A stretch of DNA of 64,000 nucleotides from Pseudomonas sp. DTU_2021_1001937_2_SI_NGA_ILE_001 (GCF_032463525.1 NZ_CP135971.1:3720001-3784000); one strand, 5' to 3'; numbered from the stretch's first letter, positions 29,568 through 40,527 are shown. Translations and numbers: made by a program. Notes: a model not told the origin generated them from the letters alone.

Positions 29568-29583
29568 TGTTCCACGTGAAACA
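29568..29583. other. parS: parS site (downstream of gyrB)
   Basis: TGTTCCACGTGAAACA differs from the perfect palindrome at one position, a variant accepted by ParB proteins of this class. It is the only one of the three parS sites here that is intergenic. Confidence 0.9.
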
Positions 29584-29733
29584 GTGAACCCTCTTCTTTC
29601 ACTGGGCAGCCTATTCGGCAGCCAAAGCGGCTAGATCCGTAGCTGGAGTGTCGGACTCAACCTTCAGAGCGGCTGGTCATTGAACGTACCTGTCCCATGC
29701 GTAGACCCTGCGCTGAAGGTATACGACCGGCAT

Positions 29734-29764
29734 AAAAAAACCGGCTTCAAGGGAAGCCGGTTCT
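29734..29764 (-). terminator. Terminator of the acyltransferase operon
   Basis: AACCGGCTT and AAGCCGGTT pair around a six-base loop. On the minus strand the hairpin is followed by a run of seven T, so it ends leftward transcription from the glyQ-glyS-gmhB-acyltransferase group. Confidence 0.8.
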
Positions 29765-29889
29765 AATCATGCAAAAAACTTATTCACGTTTTGAGGGTTT
29801 TCATTGCCTTCTGAAATAAGTAATGAAATCAGCAAGATAGATGGATTAAAAACGCATTGTTCAGAATTGGTGCACAGGTTATCCACAAA

Positions 29890-30660
29890 TCAGGCAGGCA
29901 CTTTTTCCTCGCCCGTCACCGGTGCAGCGGCGGAGCCCATGGCGCGCTGGGTCGCTTCGTTCCAGGCCTGTGCTCGGTCGTTGAGTTCAGCGATGGCGCG
30001 GGGGCCTGCACCCTCGGCGTACATCGGTTCACCGATTACCAACTCGATGGTGCCGGGGGTTTTGCCCCAGCCTTCACGCGGCCAGAATTTTCCGGCGTTG
30101 TGAGCGATCGGCAGTACCGGCAGGTTGGCGTTCACCGCCAGCGCGGCACCGCCACGGGAGAACTTGCCGATCTTGCCGTAGGGCACGCGAGTACCCTCAG
30201 GAAAAATCAGTACCCAGACGCCATCCTTGAGCAGTTGATCGCCACGGCGGGCAATCTCTTTCAGGGCGGCCTTGGGGTTGTCACGGTCGATGGCGATGGG
30301 GCGCAGCATGGCCATGGCCCAACCAAAGAACGGCACGTACAGCAGTTCGCGCTTGAGCACCTGGCTCAAGGGCTCGAAATAGGCGGACAGGAAAAAGGTT
30401 TCCCAGGTGCTCTGGTGATTGGAAACGATCACACAGGGCGTCTTGGGAATGTTTTCCGCACCGGTGACCTTCACCTGAATGTTCAGGATGACCCGCGTCA
30501 GCAGGATCGCGAAGCGGCACCAGTAGACGTTGATGAAACGGTAGCGCGCCTTGAAGCCGAGGAACGGCGCGACCAGGAAGCTCAGCATGCACCATACGAA
30601 GGCGCTGCTGCTCAGGCACAGATAGAAGAGGATGGTCCTGAGGGTTTTGATGATCGACAT
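29890..30660 (-). CDS. 1-acyl-sn-glycerol-3-phosphate acyltransferase (PlsC/HdtS type)
   Basis: This family adds the second acyl chain to lysophosphatidic acid in phospholipid synthesis; the P. fluorescens homologue HdtS was also linked to acyl-homoserine lactone production. The 256-residue product has an N-terminal membrane helix (about 8-38), the catalytic HX4(D/E) motif NHQSTWE, and the substrate motif FPEGTR. It lies downstream of gmhB on the same strand (64-base gap). Whether it makes signal molecules here cannot be told. Confidence 0.88.
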   Translation of the reverse strand: MSIIKTLRTILFYLCLSSSAFVWCMLSFLVAPFLGFKARYRFINVYWCRFAILLTRVILNIQVKVTGAENIPKTPCVIVSNHQSTWETFFLSAYFEPLSQVLKRELLYVPFFGWAMAMLRPIAIDRDNPKAALKEIARRGDQLLKDGVWVLIFPEGTRVPYGKIGKFSRGGAALAVNANLPVLPIAHNAGKFWPREGWGKTPGTIELVIGEPMYAEGAGPRAIAELNDRAQAWNEATQRAMGSAAAPVTGEEKVPA

Positions 30661-30724
30661 GCTGACTGGTACCTAAGGGCCTCTGCCCATCTTTGCATGT
30701 GCTTTGGAAGCGGCCGGGCCGGCC

Positions 30725-31267
30725 TCAGCGAGCACTGTTGTGGATAAGTTCTCTGGCCACGCTTGCCAGGTCGTCGAACACACGCGTGCCGGCCGGCACC
30801 CCACCCTCCAGTGTGCGGTGCCCCTTGCCGGTCAGCACCAACACGGGCTGCGCTTCGGCAGCCAGCGCCGCCTGCAGGTCGCCCTTGCTGTCACCCACGA
30901 ACCATACGCCTTTGAGGTCTGCTGCGTAATGCCGGGCGATATCGTGCAACATGCCAGGCAAGGGCTTGCGGCACTCGCAACCGGCATCCGGGCCATGCGG
31001 GCAATAGACGATCAGGCCCACTTCCCCGCCTTGTGCCTGGACCAGGCTGCGCAGTTGCGCGTGCATGGCGTCCAGAGTGGCGAGGTCGTAGTAACCCCGG
31101 GCAATGCCGGACTGGTTGGTGGCGACCGCCACCGTCCAGCCAGCCTTGCTCAGTGCCGCGATGGCCTCGATCGAACCGGGGATGGGCACCCACTCCTCTA
31201 CCGACTTGATGTAGGCGTCGGAGTCATGGTTTATCACCCCGTCACGATCGAGAATCAGCAGTTTCAC
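30725..31267 (-). CDS. gmhB: D-glycero-beta-D-manno-heptose 1,7-bisphosphate 7-phosphatase
   Basis: GmhB removes the 7-phosphate in ADP-heptose synthesis for the LPS core. The 180-residue HAD enzyme has the nucleophile motif LDRDGVIN (Asp7, Asp9), ATNQSG, and the zinc loop CPHGPDAGCEC. The start is GTG at 31267 with GAGGAG upstream. It follows glyS by nine bases. A perfect DnaA box (30739-30747) lies near its 3' end. Confidence 0.93.
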   Translation of the reverse strand: MKLLILDRDGVINHDSDAYIKSVEEWVPIPGSIEAIAALSKAGWTVAVATNQSGIARGYYDLATLDAMHAQLRSLVQAQGGEVGLIVYCPHGPDAGCECRKPLPGMLHDIARHYAADLKGVWFVGDSKGDLQAALAAEAQPVLVLTGKGHRTLEGGVPAGTRVFDDLASVARELIHNSAR

Positions 31268-31276
31268 AGACGCTCC

Positions 31277-33331
31277 TCAACCCAGCAGCGAGATATCGGC
31301 CACACCCAGGAACAGGCCACGCAGGCGCGCCAGCAGCGCGTAGCGGTTGGCGCGTACGTTGGCGTCTTCGGCGTTGACCATCACCGCCTCGAAGAAGGCA
31401 TCCACCGGCTCGCGCAGGCTCGCCAGGCGGGCCAGCGACTCGCTGTACTTGCGCTCGGCGGCCAGTGGCTGCACGGCGTGGTCGGCCTGTTGGATGGCCG
31501 AGTACAGGGAGAACTCGTTGGCATTGTCGAAGTACTTGGGCTCGACGCTTTGGGCGATATTGCCTTCGGCCTTGCTCAACAGGTTCGACACGCGCTTGTT
31601 CACGGCGGCCAGGGCGGCGGCCTGAGGCAGTTTGCGGAACGCCTGGACGGCTTGCACACGCTGGTCGAAATCCAGCGCCGAACCTGGTTGCAGGGCGCGC
31701 ACCGAGAGGTACACGGCCACTTCGATGCCTTCGTCTTCGTAGCGCGCACGCAGGCGGTCGAAGATGAACTCCAGCACCTGCTCAGCCAGGCCGGCGGCCT
31801 TGACCTTGGCACCGAACTGGTTGACGGCAAATTTCACCGTCTCGATCAGGTCGAGGTCGAGCTGCTTCTCGATCAGGATACGCAGGATGCCCAGGGCTGC
31901 ACGACGCAGTGCGTAAGGGTCCTTGCTGCCGGTGGGCAGCATGCCGATGCCAAAGATACCCACCAGGGTGTCGAGCTTGTCGGCAATGGCCACAGCCGAA
32001 CCGGTCAGGGTCGAAGGCAGCTCAGCGCCAGCGCCGCGCGGCATGTACTGCTCGTTCAGCGCCAGGGCCACGTCTTGTGCCTCGCCGTCGGCCTTGGCGT
32101 AGTAGTAACCGGCAATGCCCTGCATTTCCGGGAACTCGCCGACCATCTCGGTGGACAGGTCGCACTTGGACAGGATGCCGGCACGCGCGGCACGCTGGGC
32201 GTCACCGCCGATGCGCGGGGCGATGAAGGCGGCCAGCTTGGAAACCCGCTCGGCCTTGTCGAACACGCTACCCAGCTGGGCCTGGAACACGACGTTCTTC
32301 AGCCGCTCGTTGAAGGTTTCGAGTTTCTGCTTCTTGTCTTGCTTGAAGAAGAACTCGGCGTCGGTCAGGCGTGGGCGCACGACCTTTTCGTTACCAGCGA
32401 TGATTTGCGCCGGGTCCTTGCTCTCGATGTTGGCGACGGTGATGAAGCGTGGCAGCAGCTTGCCGTCGGCGTCCAGCAGGCAGAAATACTTCTGGTTGTC
32501 CTGCATGGTGGTGATCAGGGCTTCCTGTGGAACGTCCAGGAAGCGTTCCTCGAAGGAGCAGACCAGCGGCACGGGCCATTCAACCAGGCCGGTCACTTCG
32601 TCGAGCAGCGCTGGCGGCACGATGGCGGTGCCTTGCTGCTGGGCGGCCAGTTCTTCGACACGCTTGCTGATGATCAGCCGGCGCTCGTTGAAGTCGGCCA
32701 GCACACTGGCGGCGCGCAGATCGGTGACATAGCTGGTCGGCGAGCTGATACGCACGTCTTCAGGGTGATGGAAGCGGTGACCACGGGAGTGACGGCCGGC
32801 CTTCTGGGCCAGGATGGTGCAATCGACGACCTGGTCACCGAACAGCATCACCAGCCACTGGGTCGGGCGCACGAACTCTTCCTTGCGCGCGGCCCAGCGC
32901 ATGCGCTTGGCGATCGGCAGGTCGTTGAGCGAATCTTCGACGATGGTCGGCAGCAGCGAGGTGGTCGGCTTGCCCGGAATGTTCTGCACGTAGCGCAGTT
33001 TGGGGCCGCTCTGGTCGATTTCGGCCAGTTCCACACCGCATTTCTTGGCGAAGCCCAGGGCGGCCTGGGTCGGATTGCCCTCGGCGTCGAAGGCTGCCTG
33101 GCGTGGCGGACCGTCGAGGTTGACGCTGCGGTCCGGCTGCTGGGTGGCCAGGCCGGTGACCAGCACGGCCAGACGGCGTGGCGCCGCATAGACCTGGCTG
33201 GCGCTGTAGGTCAGGCCGGCGCTCTGCAGGCCTTTCTCGATACCGGCCAGGAAGGCGTCGGCCAGGGTGCTGAGGGTCTTGGGTGGCAGTTCTTCGGTGC
33301 CCAGTTCGACCAGAAAATCTTGAGCACTCAT
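31277..33331 (-). CDS. glyS: Glycine-tRNA ligase beta subunit
   Basis: GlyS forms the alpha2beta2 bacterial glycyl-tRNA synthetase with GlyQ. The 684-residue product begins [18 protein letters not shown], the family N-terminus, contains the HD-like middle domain and ends in a DALR-type anticodon-binding domain (about 580-670). Its start overlaps the glyQ stop (ATGA), so translation is coupled. A 904-codon antisense frame here is a shadow. Confidence 0.97.
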   Translation of the reverse strand: MSAQDFLVELGTEELPPKTLSTLADAFLAGIEKGLQSAGLTYSASQVYAAPRRLAVLVTGLATQQPDRSVNLDGPPRQAAFDAEGNPTQAALGFAKKCGVELAEIDQSGPKLRYVQNIPGKPTTSLLPTIVEDSLNDLPIAKRMRWAARKEEFVRPTQWLVMLFGDQVVDCTILAQKAGRHSRGHRFHHPEDVRISSPTSYVTDLRAASVLADFNERRLIISKRVEELAAQQQGTAIVPPALLDEVTGLVEWPVPLVCSFEERFLDVPQEALITTMQDNQKYFCLLDADGKLLPRFITVANIESKDPAQIIAGNEKVVRPRLTDAEFFFKQDKKQKLETFNERLKNVVFQAQLGSVFDKAERVSKLAAFIAPRIGGDAQRAARAGILSKCDLSTEMVGEFPEMQGIAGYYYAKADGEAQDVALALNEQYMPRGAGAELPSTLTGSAVAIADKLDTLVGIFGIGMLPTGSKDPYALRRAALGILRILIEKQLDLDLIETVKFAVNQFGAKVKAAGLAEQVLEFIFDRLRARYEDEGIEVAVYLSVRALQPGSALDFDQRVQAVQAFRKLPQAAALAAVNKRVSNLLSKAEGNIAQSVEPKYFDNANEFSLYSAIQQADHAVQPLAAERKYSESLARLASLREPVDAFFEAVMVNAEDANVRANRYALLARLRGLFLGVADISLLG

Positions 33332-34275
33332 TGTGCAGCCTCCAGCTTGGCCAGTACTTCGTCGCGTAGATCAGGGGTTGCCATCGGGAAGCCCAGCTTG
33401 GCCCGCGATTGCAGGTAGGCCTGGGCCACGGAGCGGGCCAGGGTACGCACGCGCAGGATGTACTGCTGGCGTGCGGTGACCGAGATCGCCCGGCGCGCAT
33501 CGAGCAGGTTGAAGGTGTGCGAGGCCTTGAGCACCATCTCGTAACTTGGCAGCGGCAGCTCCAGGCCGATCAGGCGCTGGGCTTCGCCCTCGTAGAAATC
33601 GAACAGCTCGAACAGCTTGTCGACGCTGGCATGCTCGAAGTTGTAGGTCGACTGCTCCACTTCGTTCTGGTGGAACACGTCGCCATAGGTCACGGTGCCG
33701 AACGGGCCGTCGGCCCAGACCAGGTCGTAGACCGAGTCGACGCCCTGCTGGTACATGGCCAGGCGCTCCAGGCCATAGGTGATTTCGCCGGTCACCGGGT
33801 AGCACTCGATGCCACCGACCTGCTGGAAGTAGGTGAACTGCGAGACTTCCATGCCGTTGAGCCAGATTTCCCAGCCCAGGCCCCAGGCGCCCAGGGTTGG
33901 CGATTCCCAGTTGTCCTCGACGAAGCGCACGTCATGCACCAGCGGATCCAGGCCGATGTGCTTGAGCGAGCCCAGGTACAGCTCCTGGAAGTTGTCGGGG
34001 TTGGGCTTGAGCACCACCTGGAACTGGTAGTAGTGCTGCAGGCGGTTGGGGTTCTCGCCATAACGGCCGTCGGTGGGGCGGCGGCTTGGCTGGACATAGG
34101 CGGCGTTCCAGGTTTCCGGGCCTACGGCGCGCAGAAACGTGGCGGTGTGGAAAGTGCCGGCGCCTACTTCCATATCGTAGGGCTGAAGCACCACACAACC
34201 TTGATCGGCCCAGTATTGCTGGAGGGCGAGGATCAAGTCTTGGAAGGTACGCACGGCTGGCGTAGGCTGGCTCAC
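33328..34275 (-). CDS. glyQ: Glycine-tRNA ligase alpha subunit
   Basis: GlyQ carries the catalytic class II core of the tetrameric glycyl-tRNA synthetase. The 315-residue product has the motif [21 protein letters not shown] in two parts (about 58-78), then [11 protein letters not shown] and [12 protein letters not shown]. The start is GTG at 34275, giving the conserved [14 protein letters not shown]; the longer frame upstream overlaps the divergent tag gene. A TATACT -10 box lies at 34315-34320. Confidence 0.96.
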   Translation of the reverse strand: MSQPTPAVRTFQDLILALQQYWADQGCVVLQPYDMEVGAGTFHTATFLRAVGPETWNAAYVQPSRRPTDGRYGENPNRLQHYYQFQVVLKPNPDNFQELYLGSLKHIGLDPLVHDVRFVEDNWESPTLGAWGLGWEIWLNGMEVSQFTYFQQVGGIECYPVTGEITYGLERLAMYQQGVDSVYDLVWADGPFGTVTYGDVFHQNEVEQSTYNFEHASVDKLFELFDFYEGEAQRLIGLELPLPSYEMVLKASHTFNLLDARRAISVTARQQYILRVRTLARSVAQAYLQSRAKLGFPMATPDLRDEVLAKLEAAQ

Positions 34276-34314
34276 AAAATTCACCTGTGCTGGGCTGTGA
34301 TTCGAAAGAGCGGG

Positions 34315-34320
34315 AGTATA
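34315..34320 (-). promoter_or_regulatory. Probable -10 box for glyQ
   Basis: TATACT on the minus strand lies 40 bases before the glyQ GTG start. No good -35 is visible at 16-18 bases. Confidence 0.35.
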
Positions 34321-34356
34321 CCCGATTCGGCCGCGCATCGACCCCGTGGGAGCCAT

Positions 34357-34908
34357 ATGACTCGCTGCTTTTGGTGCAATGACGATCCACTCTACATCGC
34401 CTATCACGACGAGGAATGGGGTGTCCCGTTGAGGGATGCGCAGAGGCTCTTCGAGTTGCTGTTGCTCGAAGGGTTCCAGGCCGGGCTGTCGTGGATCACC
34501 ATCCTCAAGCGCCGTGCCCGCTACCGCGAAGTGCTGTTCGGCTTCGATGCCGAGCGCCTCGCGCGCCTCACCGATGACGAGATCGAGGCGCTCATGCAGG
34601 ACGCCTCGATCATCCGCAACCGCCTCAAGCTCAACGCCGTGCGCACCAACGCGCGGGCCTGGCTGGCGCTGCCCGACCCGGTCGGCCTGCTCTGGTCGTT
34701 CGTCGGCGGTGAGCCGAAGATCAACCATTTCAAGGACCGCAGCGAAGTACCGGCGATCACCCCCGAGGCCCAGGCCATGAGCAAGGCCTTGAAGAAGGCC
34801 GGCTTCACCTTCGTCGGGCCGACTATCTGCTACGCCTTCATGCAGGCCAGCGGCATGGTCATGGATCACACCACCGACTGTGATCGCTATCCGCAGCTCA
34901 GCGCCTGA
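34357..34908 (+). CDS. tag: DNA-3-methyladenine glycosylase I
   Basis: Tag excises 3-methyladenine from alkylated DNA. The 183-residue product has the zinc ligands Cys4 and His17 ([19 protein letters not shown]) with the C-terminal His/Cys pair in HTTDCDRY, and the catalytic-region [12 protein letters not shown]. The ATG at 34357 is preceded by GGGAG and yields the standard N-terminus; the very long upstream frame is antisense to glyQ and not coding. It is divergent from glyQ. Confidence 0.95.
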   Translation: MTRCFWCNDDPLYIAYHDEEWGVPLRDAQRLFELLLLEGFQAGLSWITILKRRARYREVLFGFDAERLARLTDDEIEALMQDASIIRNRLKLNAVRTNARAWLALPDPVGLLWSFVGGEPKINHFKDRSEVPAITPEAQAMSKALKKAGFTFVGPTICYAFMQASGMVMDHTTDCDRYPQLSA

Positions 34909-34946
34909 CAGGTACAATGCCCGCCCTGAACATGAGGATGTGATTC

Positions 34947-35834
34947 GTGGAAAAATTCAAAGGCGCCCTGATGGTCGGGGCATTGCGCCTGTTCGCCATG
35001 CTGCCCTGGCGCGCCGTACAGGCCACCGGCTCGGCCATCGGCTGGCTGATGTGGAAGCTGCCCAACCGTTCTCGCGAGGTGGTGCGCATCAACCTCGCCA
35101 AGTGCTTCCCGGAACTGAGCGAGGCTGAGCGCGAACGGCTGGTCGGGCGTAGCCTGATGGACATCGGCAAGACCCTCACCGAAAGCGCCTGCGCATGGAT
35201 CTGGCCTGCGCAGAAATCCATCGACCTGGTGCGCGAGGTCGAAGGCCTCGAAGTGCTGCAGCAGGCGCTGGCCTCGGGCAAGGGCGTGGTCGGCATTACC
35301 AGCCACCTGGGTAACTGGGAAGTGCTCAACCACTTCTACTGCAGCCAGTGCAAACCGATCATTTTCTATCGCCCGCCCAAGCTCAAGGCGGTGGATGAAC
35401 TGCTGCGCAAGCAGCGCGTGCAACTGGGCAATCGCGTGGCGCCGTCGACCAAGGAAGGCATCCTCAGCGTCATCAAGGAAGTGCGCAAAGGCGGCCAGGT
35501 GGGTATTCCTGCCGACCCCGAGCCGGCCGAGTCGGCAGGTATCTTCGTGCCCTTCTGCGGCACCGTGGCGCTGACCAGCAAGTTCGTGCCCAACATGCTC
35601 GCCGGCGGCAAGGCGGTCGGTGTATTCCTGCACGCCATCCGCCTGCCCGACGGCTCGGGCTACAAGGTGATACTGGAAGCCGCCCCCGAAGCCATGTACA
35701 GCACCGACACCGAAACCTCGGCGGCCGCGATGAGCCAGGTGGTGGAAAAGTACGTGCGTGCCTACCCCAGCCAGTACATGTGGAGCATGAAACGCTTCAA
35801 GAAACGCCCGCCGGGAGAGGCGCGCTGGTATTGA
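34947..35834 (+). CDS. Lipid A biosynthesis-type acyltransferase (LpxL/HtrB family)
   Basis: These enzymes add secondary acyl chains to lipid A at the inner membrane. The 295-residue product has an N-terminal hydrophobic segment, the catalytic SHLGNWE motif (HX4E) near residue 120, and the [13 protein letters not shown] region. Translation starts at GTG 34947 with GAGGAT upstream. It is followed by a REP-rich gap. The acyl donor and exact position on lipid A are not predictable from sequence alone. Confidence 0.88.
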   Translation: MEKFKGALMVGALRLFAMLPWRAVQATGSAIGWLMWKLPNRSREVVRINLAKCFPELSEAERERLVGRSLMDIGKTLTESACAWIWPAQKSIDLVREVEGLEVLQQALASGKGVVGITSHLGNWEVLNHFYCSQCKPIIFYRPPKLKAVDELLRKQRVQLGNRVAPSTKEGILSVIKEVRKGGQVGIPADPEPAESAGIFVPFCGTVALTSKFVPNMLAGGKAVGVFLHAIRLPDGSGYKVILEAAPEAMYSTDTETSAAAMSQVVEKYVRAYPSQYMWSMKRFKKRPPGEARWY

Positions 35835-36449
35835 CCGCCCTGTCCAGCCGAAGGGGCGCTAAAGCCTGATGCGGACTAGGTGGGAGCATTCGGCTCGGAC
35901 GCTTTTCGCGGCTGAAGCCGCACTGATCAGTTAGACCGGGTAGGAGCGGCCTCAGCCGCGAAGCGACCGCCTGTTCACAACAGATGCAGTGAATTTCCTG
36001 GCGCTTTCGCGGCTAAAGCCAATGCTGGTCAATTAGACTGTCGGGCGAGCTTGCTTGCGATGGTTGCGTCATGTTCACGGCAGATGCATGGGGTTTGCTG
36101 ACCTGTTCGCGAGCAAGCTCGCTCCAGCAAAAGCCAAAGAGCGCCTAACCGAACGGTATTGCGGCTAAAGCTAATACTGATCAGTTAGACCGGGTAGGAG
36201 CGGCTTCAGCCGCGAAGCGACCGCATGTTCGCAGCAGATGCGGTTATTTTCCTGGCGCTTTCGCGGCTAAAGCCGCTCCCACCGGGCCACATTCCGCTTA
36301 AGCGAACTGTATTGCGGCTAAAGCCGTTCCTACCCAGCCACATAACGATTAACTGAACTGTATTGTATTAAAAGCCGGTGATGCATAGGTACATGATGAC
36401 TATCGACTCTTCTGCGTGAGATAGCAGAAGCGATTGAACACCTCAGCTT
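35835..36449. repeat. REP/BIME array
   Basis: This 615-base gap is mostly REP-derived. Type 1 modules start at about 35931 and 36184 and carry GTAGGAGCGGC arms; their shared sequence repeats at a distance of about 253 bp, suggesting a tandem duplication. A type 2 module (CGAGCTTGCTTGCGA ... TCGCGAGCAAGCTCGCTCC, about 36043-36124) sits between them, interrupting the first. Further REP fragments lie at 35908-35921, 36160-36171 and 36313-36334. No gene is seen. Confidence 0.8.
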
Positions 36450-36704
36450 CTAATCACGTACAACACTGATAAAAAAATCCAGTTCAACAGGGAGGGGTTG
36501 CTGGAGAACTTCGCCAATCTGCAGGATCTGATCTTTCGTCAGAGGCCACATACCCATCGCCAATTCGCTGATAGTGGCATGACCTGACAGCTCTAATAGC
36601 TGTTCATTAAAACGAGGTGATACGTCCAACTCGTACTTTATGAAAGGATCGTCGTGATCGTCGGGCAAATAGCCAGTAATCCAGATTCGTATCAGGTACA
36701 TCAT
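36450..36704 (-). CDS. Small AT-rich orphan protein
   Basis: The 84-residue product (MMYLIRIWITGYLPDD...) is acidic and soluble, without signal peptide or membrane helix, and ends LDFFISVVRD. It has the size and layout of small DUF7683-like or immunity-type proteins, but I do not recognise it securely. Base composition is clearly more AT-rich than its neighbours. It lies between a REP array and trkA, without operon partners. The ATG at 36704 has a weak AGAG upstream; the frame continues to 36755. Confidence 0.55.
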   Translation of the reverse strand: MMYLIRIWITGYLPDDHDDPFIKYELDVSPRFNEQLLELSGHATISELAMGMWPLTKDQILQIGEVLQQPLPVELDFFISVVRD

Positions 36705-36812
36705 TTTCTCTAATGATGTGAGCAGACGATACGCAACGATAAGGAGGCCTGGCAATTAGGGATGTCAGGCAGCCCCGCAAGCGCTGTATGAAAAGTCGCC
36801 GGCAAGCAGCGG

Positions 36813-38186
36813 TCAGAAAAAGCTCAGCCCCACCTGAAATAGCCGCTCCGCATCGCGGATGTACTTCTTGTCCACCAGGAACATGATGACGTGGTCGCCT
36901 GACTCGATCACCGTGCTGTCGTGGGCGATGAGCACTTCTTCGTCGCGGATGATCGCGCCGATGGTGGTGCCGTTGGGCAGGTTGATGTCCTTGATGGCGC
37001 GGCCGATCACCTTGCTGGAGCGTGCGTCGCCGTGGGCGACCAGCTCGATGGCTTCGGCCGCACCGCGGCGCAGCGAGTGCACGCTGACCACGTCGCCGCG
37101 GCGCACGTGGGCCAGCAGGGTGCCGATGGTCGCCAGTTGCGGGCTGACGGCGATGTCGATCTCGCCGCCTTGCACCAGGTCGACATAGGCCGGGTTGTTG
37201 ATCAGGGTCATGACCTTGCGCGCACCCATGCGCTTGGCCAGCAGCGAAGACATGATGTTGGCTTCGTCGTCGTTGGTCAGGGCCAGGAACAGGTCGGTGT
37301 CGCCGATATTCTCTTCCATCAGCAGGTCGCGGTCGGACGAACTGCCCTGCAGCACTACGGTACTGTCGAGGTTCTCCGACAGGTAGCGACAGCGCGCCGG
37401 GTTCATCTCGATGATCTTCACCTGGTAGCGGCTCTCGATGGCCTCAGCCAGGCGTTCGCCGATGTTGCCACCGCCGGCGATGACGATGCGCTTGTAGTTT
37501 TCATCGAGCCGCCGCATCTCGCCCATGACCTGGCGAATGTGCGCCTTGGCAGCGATGAAGAATACTTCGTCGTCGGCCTCGATCACCGTGTCGCCCTTGG
37601 GCAGAATCGGCCGGTCGCGGCGGAAGATCGCTGCCACCCGGGTGTCGACGTTGGGCATGTGCGCCTTGAGCTGGCGCAGTTGCTGGCCCACCAGCGGCCC
37701 GCCGTAGTAGGCGCGGGTGGCCACCAGCTGGGCCTTGCCTTCGCCGAAGTCGATGACCTGCAGCGCACCGGGCAGTTCGATCAGGCGCTTGATGTAGTGA
37801 GTGACCACCTGTTCGGGGCTGATCAGCACGTCGACCGGGATGGCTTCGTTGTCGAACAGCTCGGCGCGGGTCAGATAGGCAGACTCACGCACCCGGGCGA
37901 TCTTGGTCGGGGTGTGGAAAAGCGTGTAGGCCACCTGGCAGGCAACCATGTTGGCCTCGTCGCTGTTGGTCACCGCCACCAGCATGTCGGCATCGTCGGC
38001 GCCGGCCTGGCGCAGCACGGTAGGAAACGAGCCCTTGCCCTGCACGGTGCGGATGTCCAGACGGTCGCCCAGGTCGCGCAGACGGTCGCCGTCGGTGTCG
38101 ACCACGGTAATGTCGTTGGCTTCGCTGGCCAGGTGTTCGGCCAGCGTACCGCCGACCTGCCCTGCGCCGAGGATGATGATCTTCAA
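36813..38186 (-). CDS. trkA: Trk potassium uptake regulatory protein TrkA
   Basis: TrkA is the cytoplasmic NAD-binding gate of the TrkH/TrkG potassium channel. The 457-residue product is a tandem of two Rossmann RCK_N/RCK_C units, with [14 protein letters not shown] at about 7 and [14 protein letters not shown] near 235. The start is TTG at 38186, seven bases after AGGAG, giving the conserved MKIIILGAG. No trkH is in the window. It follows rsmB by 65 bases in the def-fmt-rsmB-trkA arrangement. Confidence 0.95.
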   Translation of the reverse strand: MKIIILGAGQVGGTLAEHLASEANDITVVDTDGDRLRDLGDRLDIRTVQGKGSFPTVLRQAGADDADMLVAVTNSDEANMVACQVAYTLFHTPTKIARVRESAYLTRAELFDNEAIPVDVLISPEQVVTHYIKRLIELPGALQVIDFGEGKAQLVATRAYYGGPLVGQQLRQLKAHMPNVDTRVAAIFRRDRPILPKGDTVIEADDEVFFIAAKAHIRQVMGEMRRLDENYKRIVIAGGGNIGERLAEAIESRYQVKIIEMNPARCRYLSENLDSTVVLQGSSSDRDLLMEENIGDTDLFLALTNDDEANIMSSLLAKRMGARKVMTLINNPAYVDLVQGGEIDIAVSPQLATIGTLLAHVRRGDVVSVHSLRRGAAEAIELVAHGDARSSKVIGRAIKDINLPNGTTIGAIIRDEEVLIAHDSTVIESGDHVIMFLVDKKYIRDAERLFQVGLSFF

Positions 38187-38251
38187 CCCTGTACTCCTGA
38201 AAATCCGGATCGCCCATGCGCGCTTTCACCTGGAAGGCGCGCCAGCCGCCG

Positions 38252-39586
38252 CTATAAGGCAGGCGCTCGGCTGGCGGCGATCTTGATCAGTTTGGCGTAA
38301 TAGAAACCGTCGTGCCCGCCTTCCTGGGCCAGCAACTGGCGACCATGCGGCTGGCGGATACCGGCGGCCGAGCCGCCCTGCTGGCCGGCGATGTCCAGTT
38401 CACGGGCGCCTGGCGTACGCGCCAGAAAGGCCTCGATCACCTCGGTGTTCTCGGTCGGCAGCGTCGAGCAGGTGGCATAGAGCAGAATGCCGCCGACTTC
38501 CAGGGTCGGCCACAATGCATCGAGCAGCTCGCCCTGCAGGCTGGCCAGGGCCGGGATGTCCTCGGCCTGGCGGGCCAGCTTGATGTCCGGGTGACGGCGG
38601 ATCACCCCGGTGGCCGAGCATGGCGCGTCGAGCAGGATGCGCTGGAACGGCTTACCGTCCCACCACTGCGCGGTATCCCGGCCATCGGCGGCGATCAGCT
38701 CGGCCTGCAGGCCCAGGCGTTCGAGGTTCTCGCGCACGCGCACCAGGCGCTTGGCTTCCAGGTCCACGCCCAGCACACCGCCCAGCCCGGGCTGCACTTC
38801 GAGCAGGTGGCAGGTCTTGCCGCCTGGCGCGCAACAGGCGTCCAGCACTCGCTGGCCTGGCGCAAGGTCGAGCAACTCGGCCGCCAGTTGCGCGGCCTCG
38901 TCTTGCACGCTGATCCAGCCTTCGGCGAAGCCCGGCAGTTCGCGCACATCCTGGGCTTCGGCCAGCAGGATGCCGTCCTGGCTGAACGTGCAGGCACTGG
39001 CTGCGATACCCGCCTCGTTCAGCAACCCCAGGTAGGCGTCACGCGAGTGGTGGCGGCGGTTGACCCGCAGGATCATCGGCGGGTGGGCATTGTTGGCCGC
39101 GCAGATGGCCTCCCAGTGCTCCGGCCAGGCGGCCTTGAGGGCCTTCTGCAGCCAGCGCGGATGGGCGGTGCGCACCACCGGGTCGTGCTCCAGCTCGCTC
39201 AGCAGCGCTTCGCCTTCGCGCTGGGCGCGGCGCAGCACAGCGTTGAGCAGGCCCTTGGCCCAGGGCTTCTTGAGCTTGTCGGCGCAGCCGACGGTTTCGC
39301 CGATGGCGGCATGCGCCGGAATACGGCTGTAGAACAGCTGGTACAGGCCGATCAGCAGCAGCGCCTCGACGTCGGCATCGGCCGCCTTGAAGGGCTTCTG
39401 CAACAGCTTGGCAGCCAAGGCTGCGAGCCGCGGTTGCCAGCGCGCGGCACCGAACGCCAGTTCCTGGGTCAGGCCGCGGTCGCGTGGCTCGACCTTTTCC
39501 AACTGCCCTGGCAACGAGCCATTCAGCGAGGCCTTGCCGCTCAATACGGCGGCCAGCGCCCGGGCGGCGGCGAGACGCGGATTCAT
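38252..39586 (-). CDS. rsmB: 16S rRNA (cytosine967-C5)-methyltransferase
   Basis: RsmB methylates C967 of 16S rRNA. The 444-residue product has an N-terminal NusB-like RNA-binding domain (about 1-140) and a SAM domain with [11 protein letters not shown], motif [17 protein letters not shown] and the catalytic-cysteine motif ATCST. Its ATG overlaps the fmt stop (ATGA). Confidence 0.96.
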   Translation of the reverse strand: MNPRLAAARALAAVLSGKASLNGSLPGQLEKVEPRDRGLTQELAFGAARWQPRLAALAAKLLQKPFKAADADVEALLLIGLYQLFYSRIPAHAAIGETVGCADKLKKPWAKGLLNAVLRRAQREGEALLSELEHDPVVRTAHPRWLQKALKAAWPEHWEAICAANNAHPPMILRVNRRHHSRDAYLGLLNEAGIAASACTFSQDGILLAEAQDVRELPGFAEGWISVQDEAAQLAAELLDLAPGQRVLDACCAPGGKTCHLLEVQPGLGGVLGVDLEAKRLVRVRENLERLGLQAELIAADGRDTAQWWDGKPFQRILLDAPCSATGVIRRHPDIKLARQAEDIPALASLQGELLDALWPTLEVGGILLYATCSTLPTENTEVIEAFLARTPGARELDIAGQQGGSAAGIRQPHGRQLLAQEGGHDGFYYAKLIKIAASRAPAL

Positions 39587-40527
39587 TGGCCCAGCACCGT
39601 ACCGGTGGCGAACTTGTCGCGGCGGCTGTTGAACAGGTCGGCGAAGTTCAGCGGTTTGCCGCCGGGCAGTTGCAGGCGGGTCAGGCGCAGGGCCTGTTCA
39701 CCACAGGCGACCAGCAGGCCGTCCTTGCTGGCCTCGAGGATGGTGCCAGGTTCGCCCTGCCCTTCGGCCAGTTGCGCACCGAGTACCTTGAGCGCCTCTG
39801 TGCCCAGAGTGCTGTGGCAGATCGGCCAGGGGTTGAAGGCGCGGATCAGGCGCTCCAGCTCGACAGCCGGGCGGCTCCAGTCCAGGCGCGCTTCGTCCTT
39901 GTTGAGCTTGTGGGCGTAGGTGGCCAGGGCGTCGTCCTGGACTTCACCTTGCAGCGAACCGTCGGCCAGGCCGGCAATGGCTTCCAGTACGGCGGAAGGG
40001 CCCAGTTCGGCGAGGCGGTCGTGCAGGCTGCCGCCAGTGTCGGTGGCGCTGATCGGCGTGACCGCCTTGAGCAGCATCGGGCCGGTGTCCAGCCCGGCTT
40101 CCATGCGCATCACCGTCACCCCGCTCTCGGCGTCGCCGGCCTGCACCGCGCGCTGGATCGGCGCCGCACCGCGCCAGCGCGGCAGCAGCGAGGCATGGCT
40201 GTTGATGCAACCCAGGCGCGGGATGTCCAGCACCACCTGCGGCAGGATCAGGCCATAGGCGACCACTACCATCAGGTCGGGCTTGAGGGCGGCCAGTTCG
40301 GCCTGGGCATCGGCGTCGCGCAGGGTTGGCGGCTGCAACACCGGCAGATCGTGCTGCACGGCCAGTTGCTTGACCGGGCTGGGCATGAGCTTTTGCCCCC
40401 GTCCGGCCGGGCGATCTGGCTGGGTGTACACGGCGACGATCTGGTAGGGGCTGTCCAGCAGGGCCTTGAGGTGTTCAGCGGCGAATTCGGGGGTGCCGGC
40501 GAAAACGATGCGCAGTGGCTCGGTCAT
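39583..40527 (-). CDS. fmt: Methionyl-tRNA formyltransferase
   Basis: Fmt formylates initiator Met-tRNA using 10-formyl-THF. The 314-residue product has the catalytic [15 protein letters not shown] motif and the N-terminal Rossmann-like start [16 protein letters not shown]. The open frame continues 54 codons upstream into the def-fmt gap, but the ATG at 40527 matches the family. It overlaps rsmB by four bases. Confidence 0.96.
   Translation of the reverse strand: MTEPLRIVFAGTPEFAAEHLKALLDSPYQIVAVYTQPDRPAGRGQKLMPSPVKQLAVQHDLPVLQPPTLRDADAQAELAALKPDLMVVVAYGLILPQVVLDIPRLGCINSHASLLPRWRGAAPIQRAVQAGDAESGVTVMRMEAGLDTGPMLLKAVTPISATDTGGSLHDRLAELGPSAVLEAIAGLADGSLQGEVQDDALATYAHKLNKDEARLDWSRPAVELERLIRAFNPWPICHSTLGTEALKVLGAQLAEGQGEPGTILEASKDGLLVACGEQALRLTRLQLPGGKPLNFADLFNSRRDKFATGTVLGQ

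Larger units (their letters stand above)
29244..29889. other. gyrB to acyltransferase intergenic region
   Basis: This stretch between convergent operons holds the gyrB terminator (29306-29340), a parS site (29568-29583), the terminator of the opposing operon (29734-29764) and a perfect DnaA box (29879-29887). I see no convincing gene. A short minus-strand stretch near 29480-29510 reads TGVGLAISLI, faintly like a histidine-kinase G box, but it has no supporting frame on either side. Confidence 0.6.

Noticed and set aside
29420..29602. Possible histidine-kinase remnant (TGVGLAISLI) after gyrB
   Set aside because: Only ten residues resemble a G box, with no flanking frame; chance is more likely.
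30704..33418. 904-codon open frame antisense to gmhB and glyS
   Set aside because: GC-rich codon bias leaves the opposite strand open; the sequence has no family features and glyS/gmhB are certain.
34276..34917. N-terminal extension of glyQ
   Set aside because: The extension overlaps the divergent tag gene; the GTG at 34275 gives the conserved family start.
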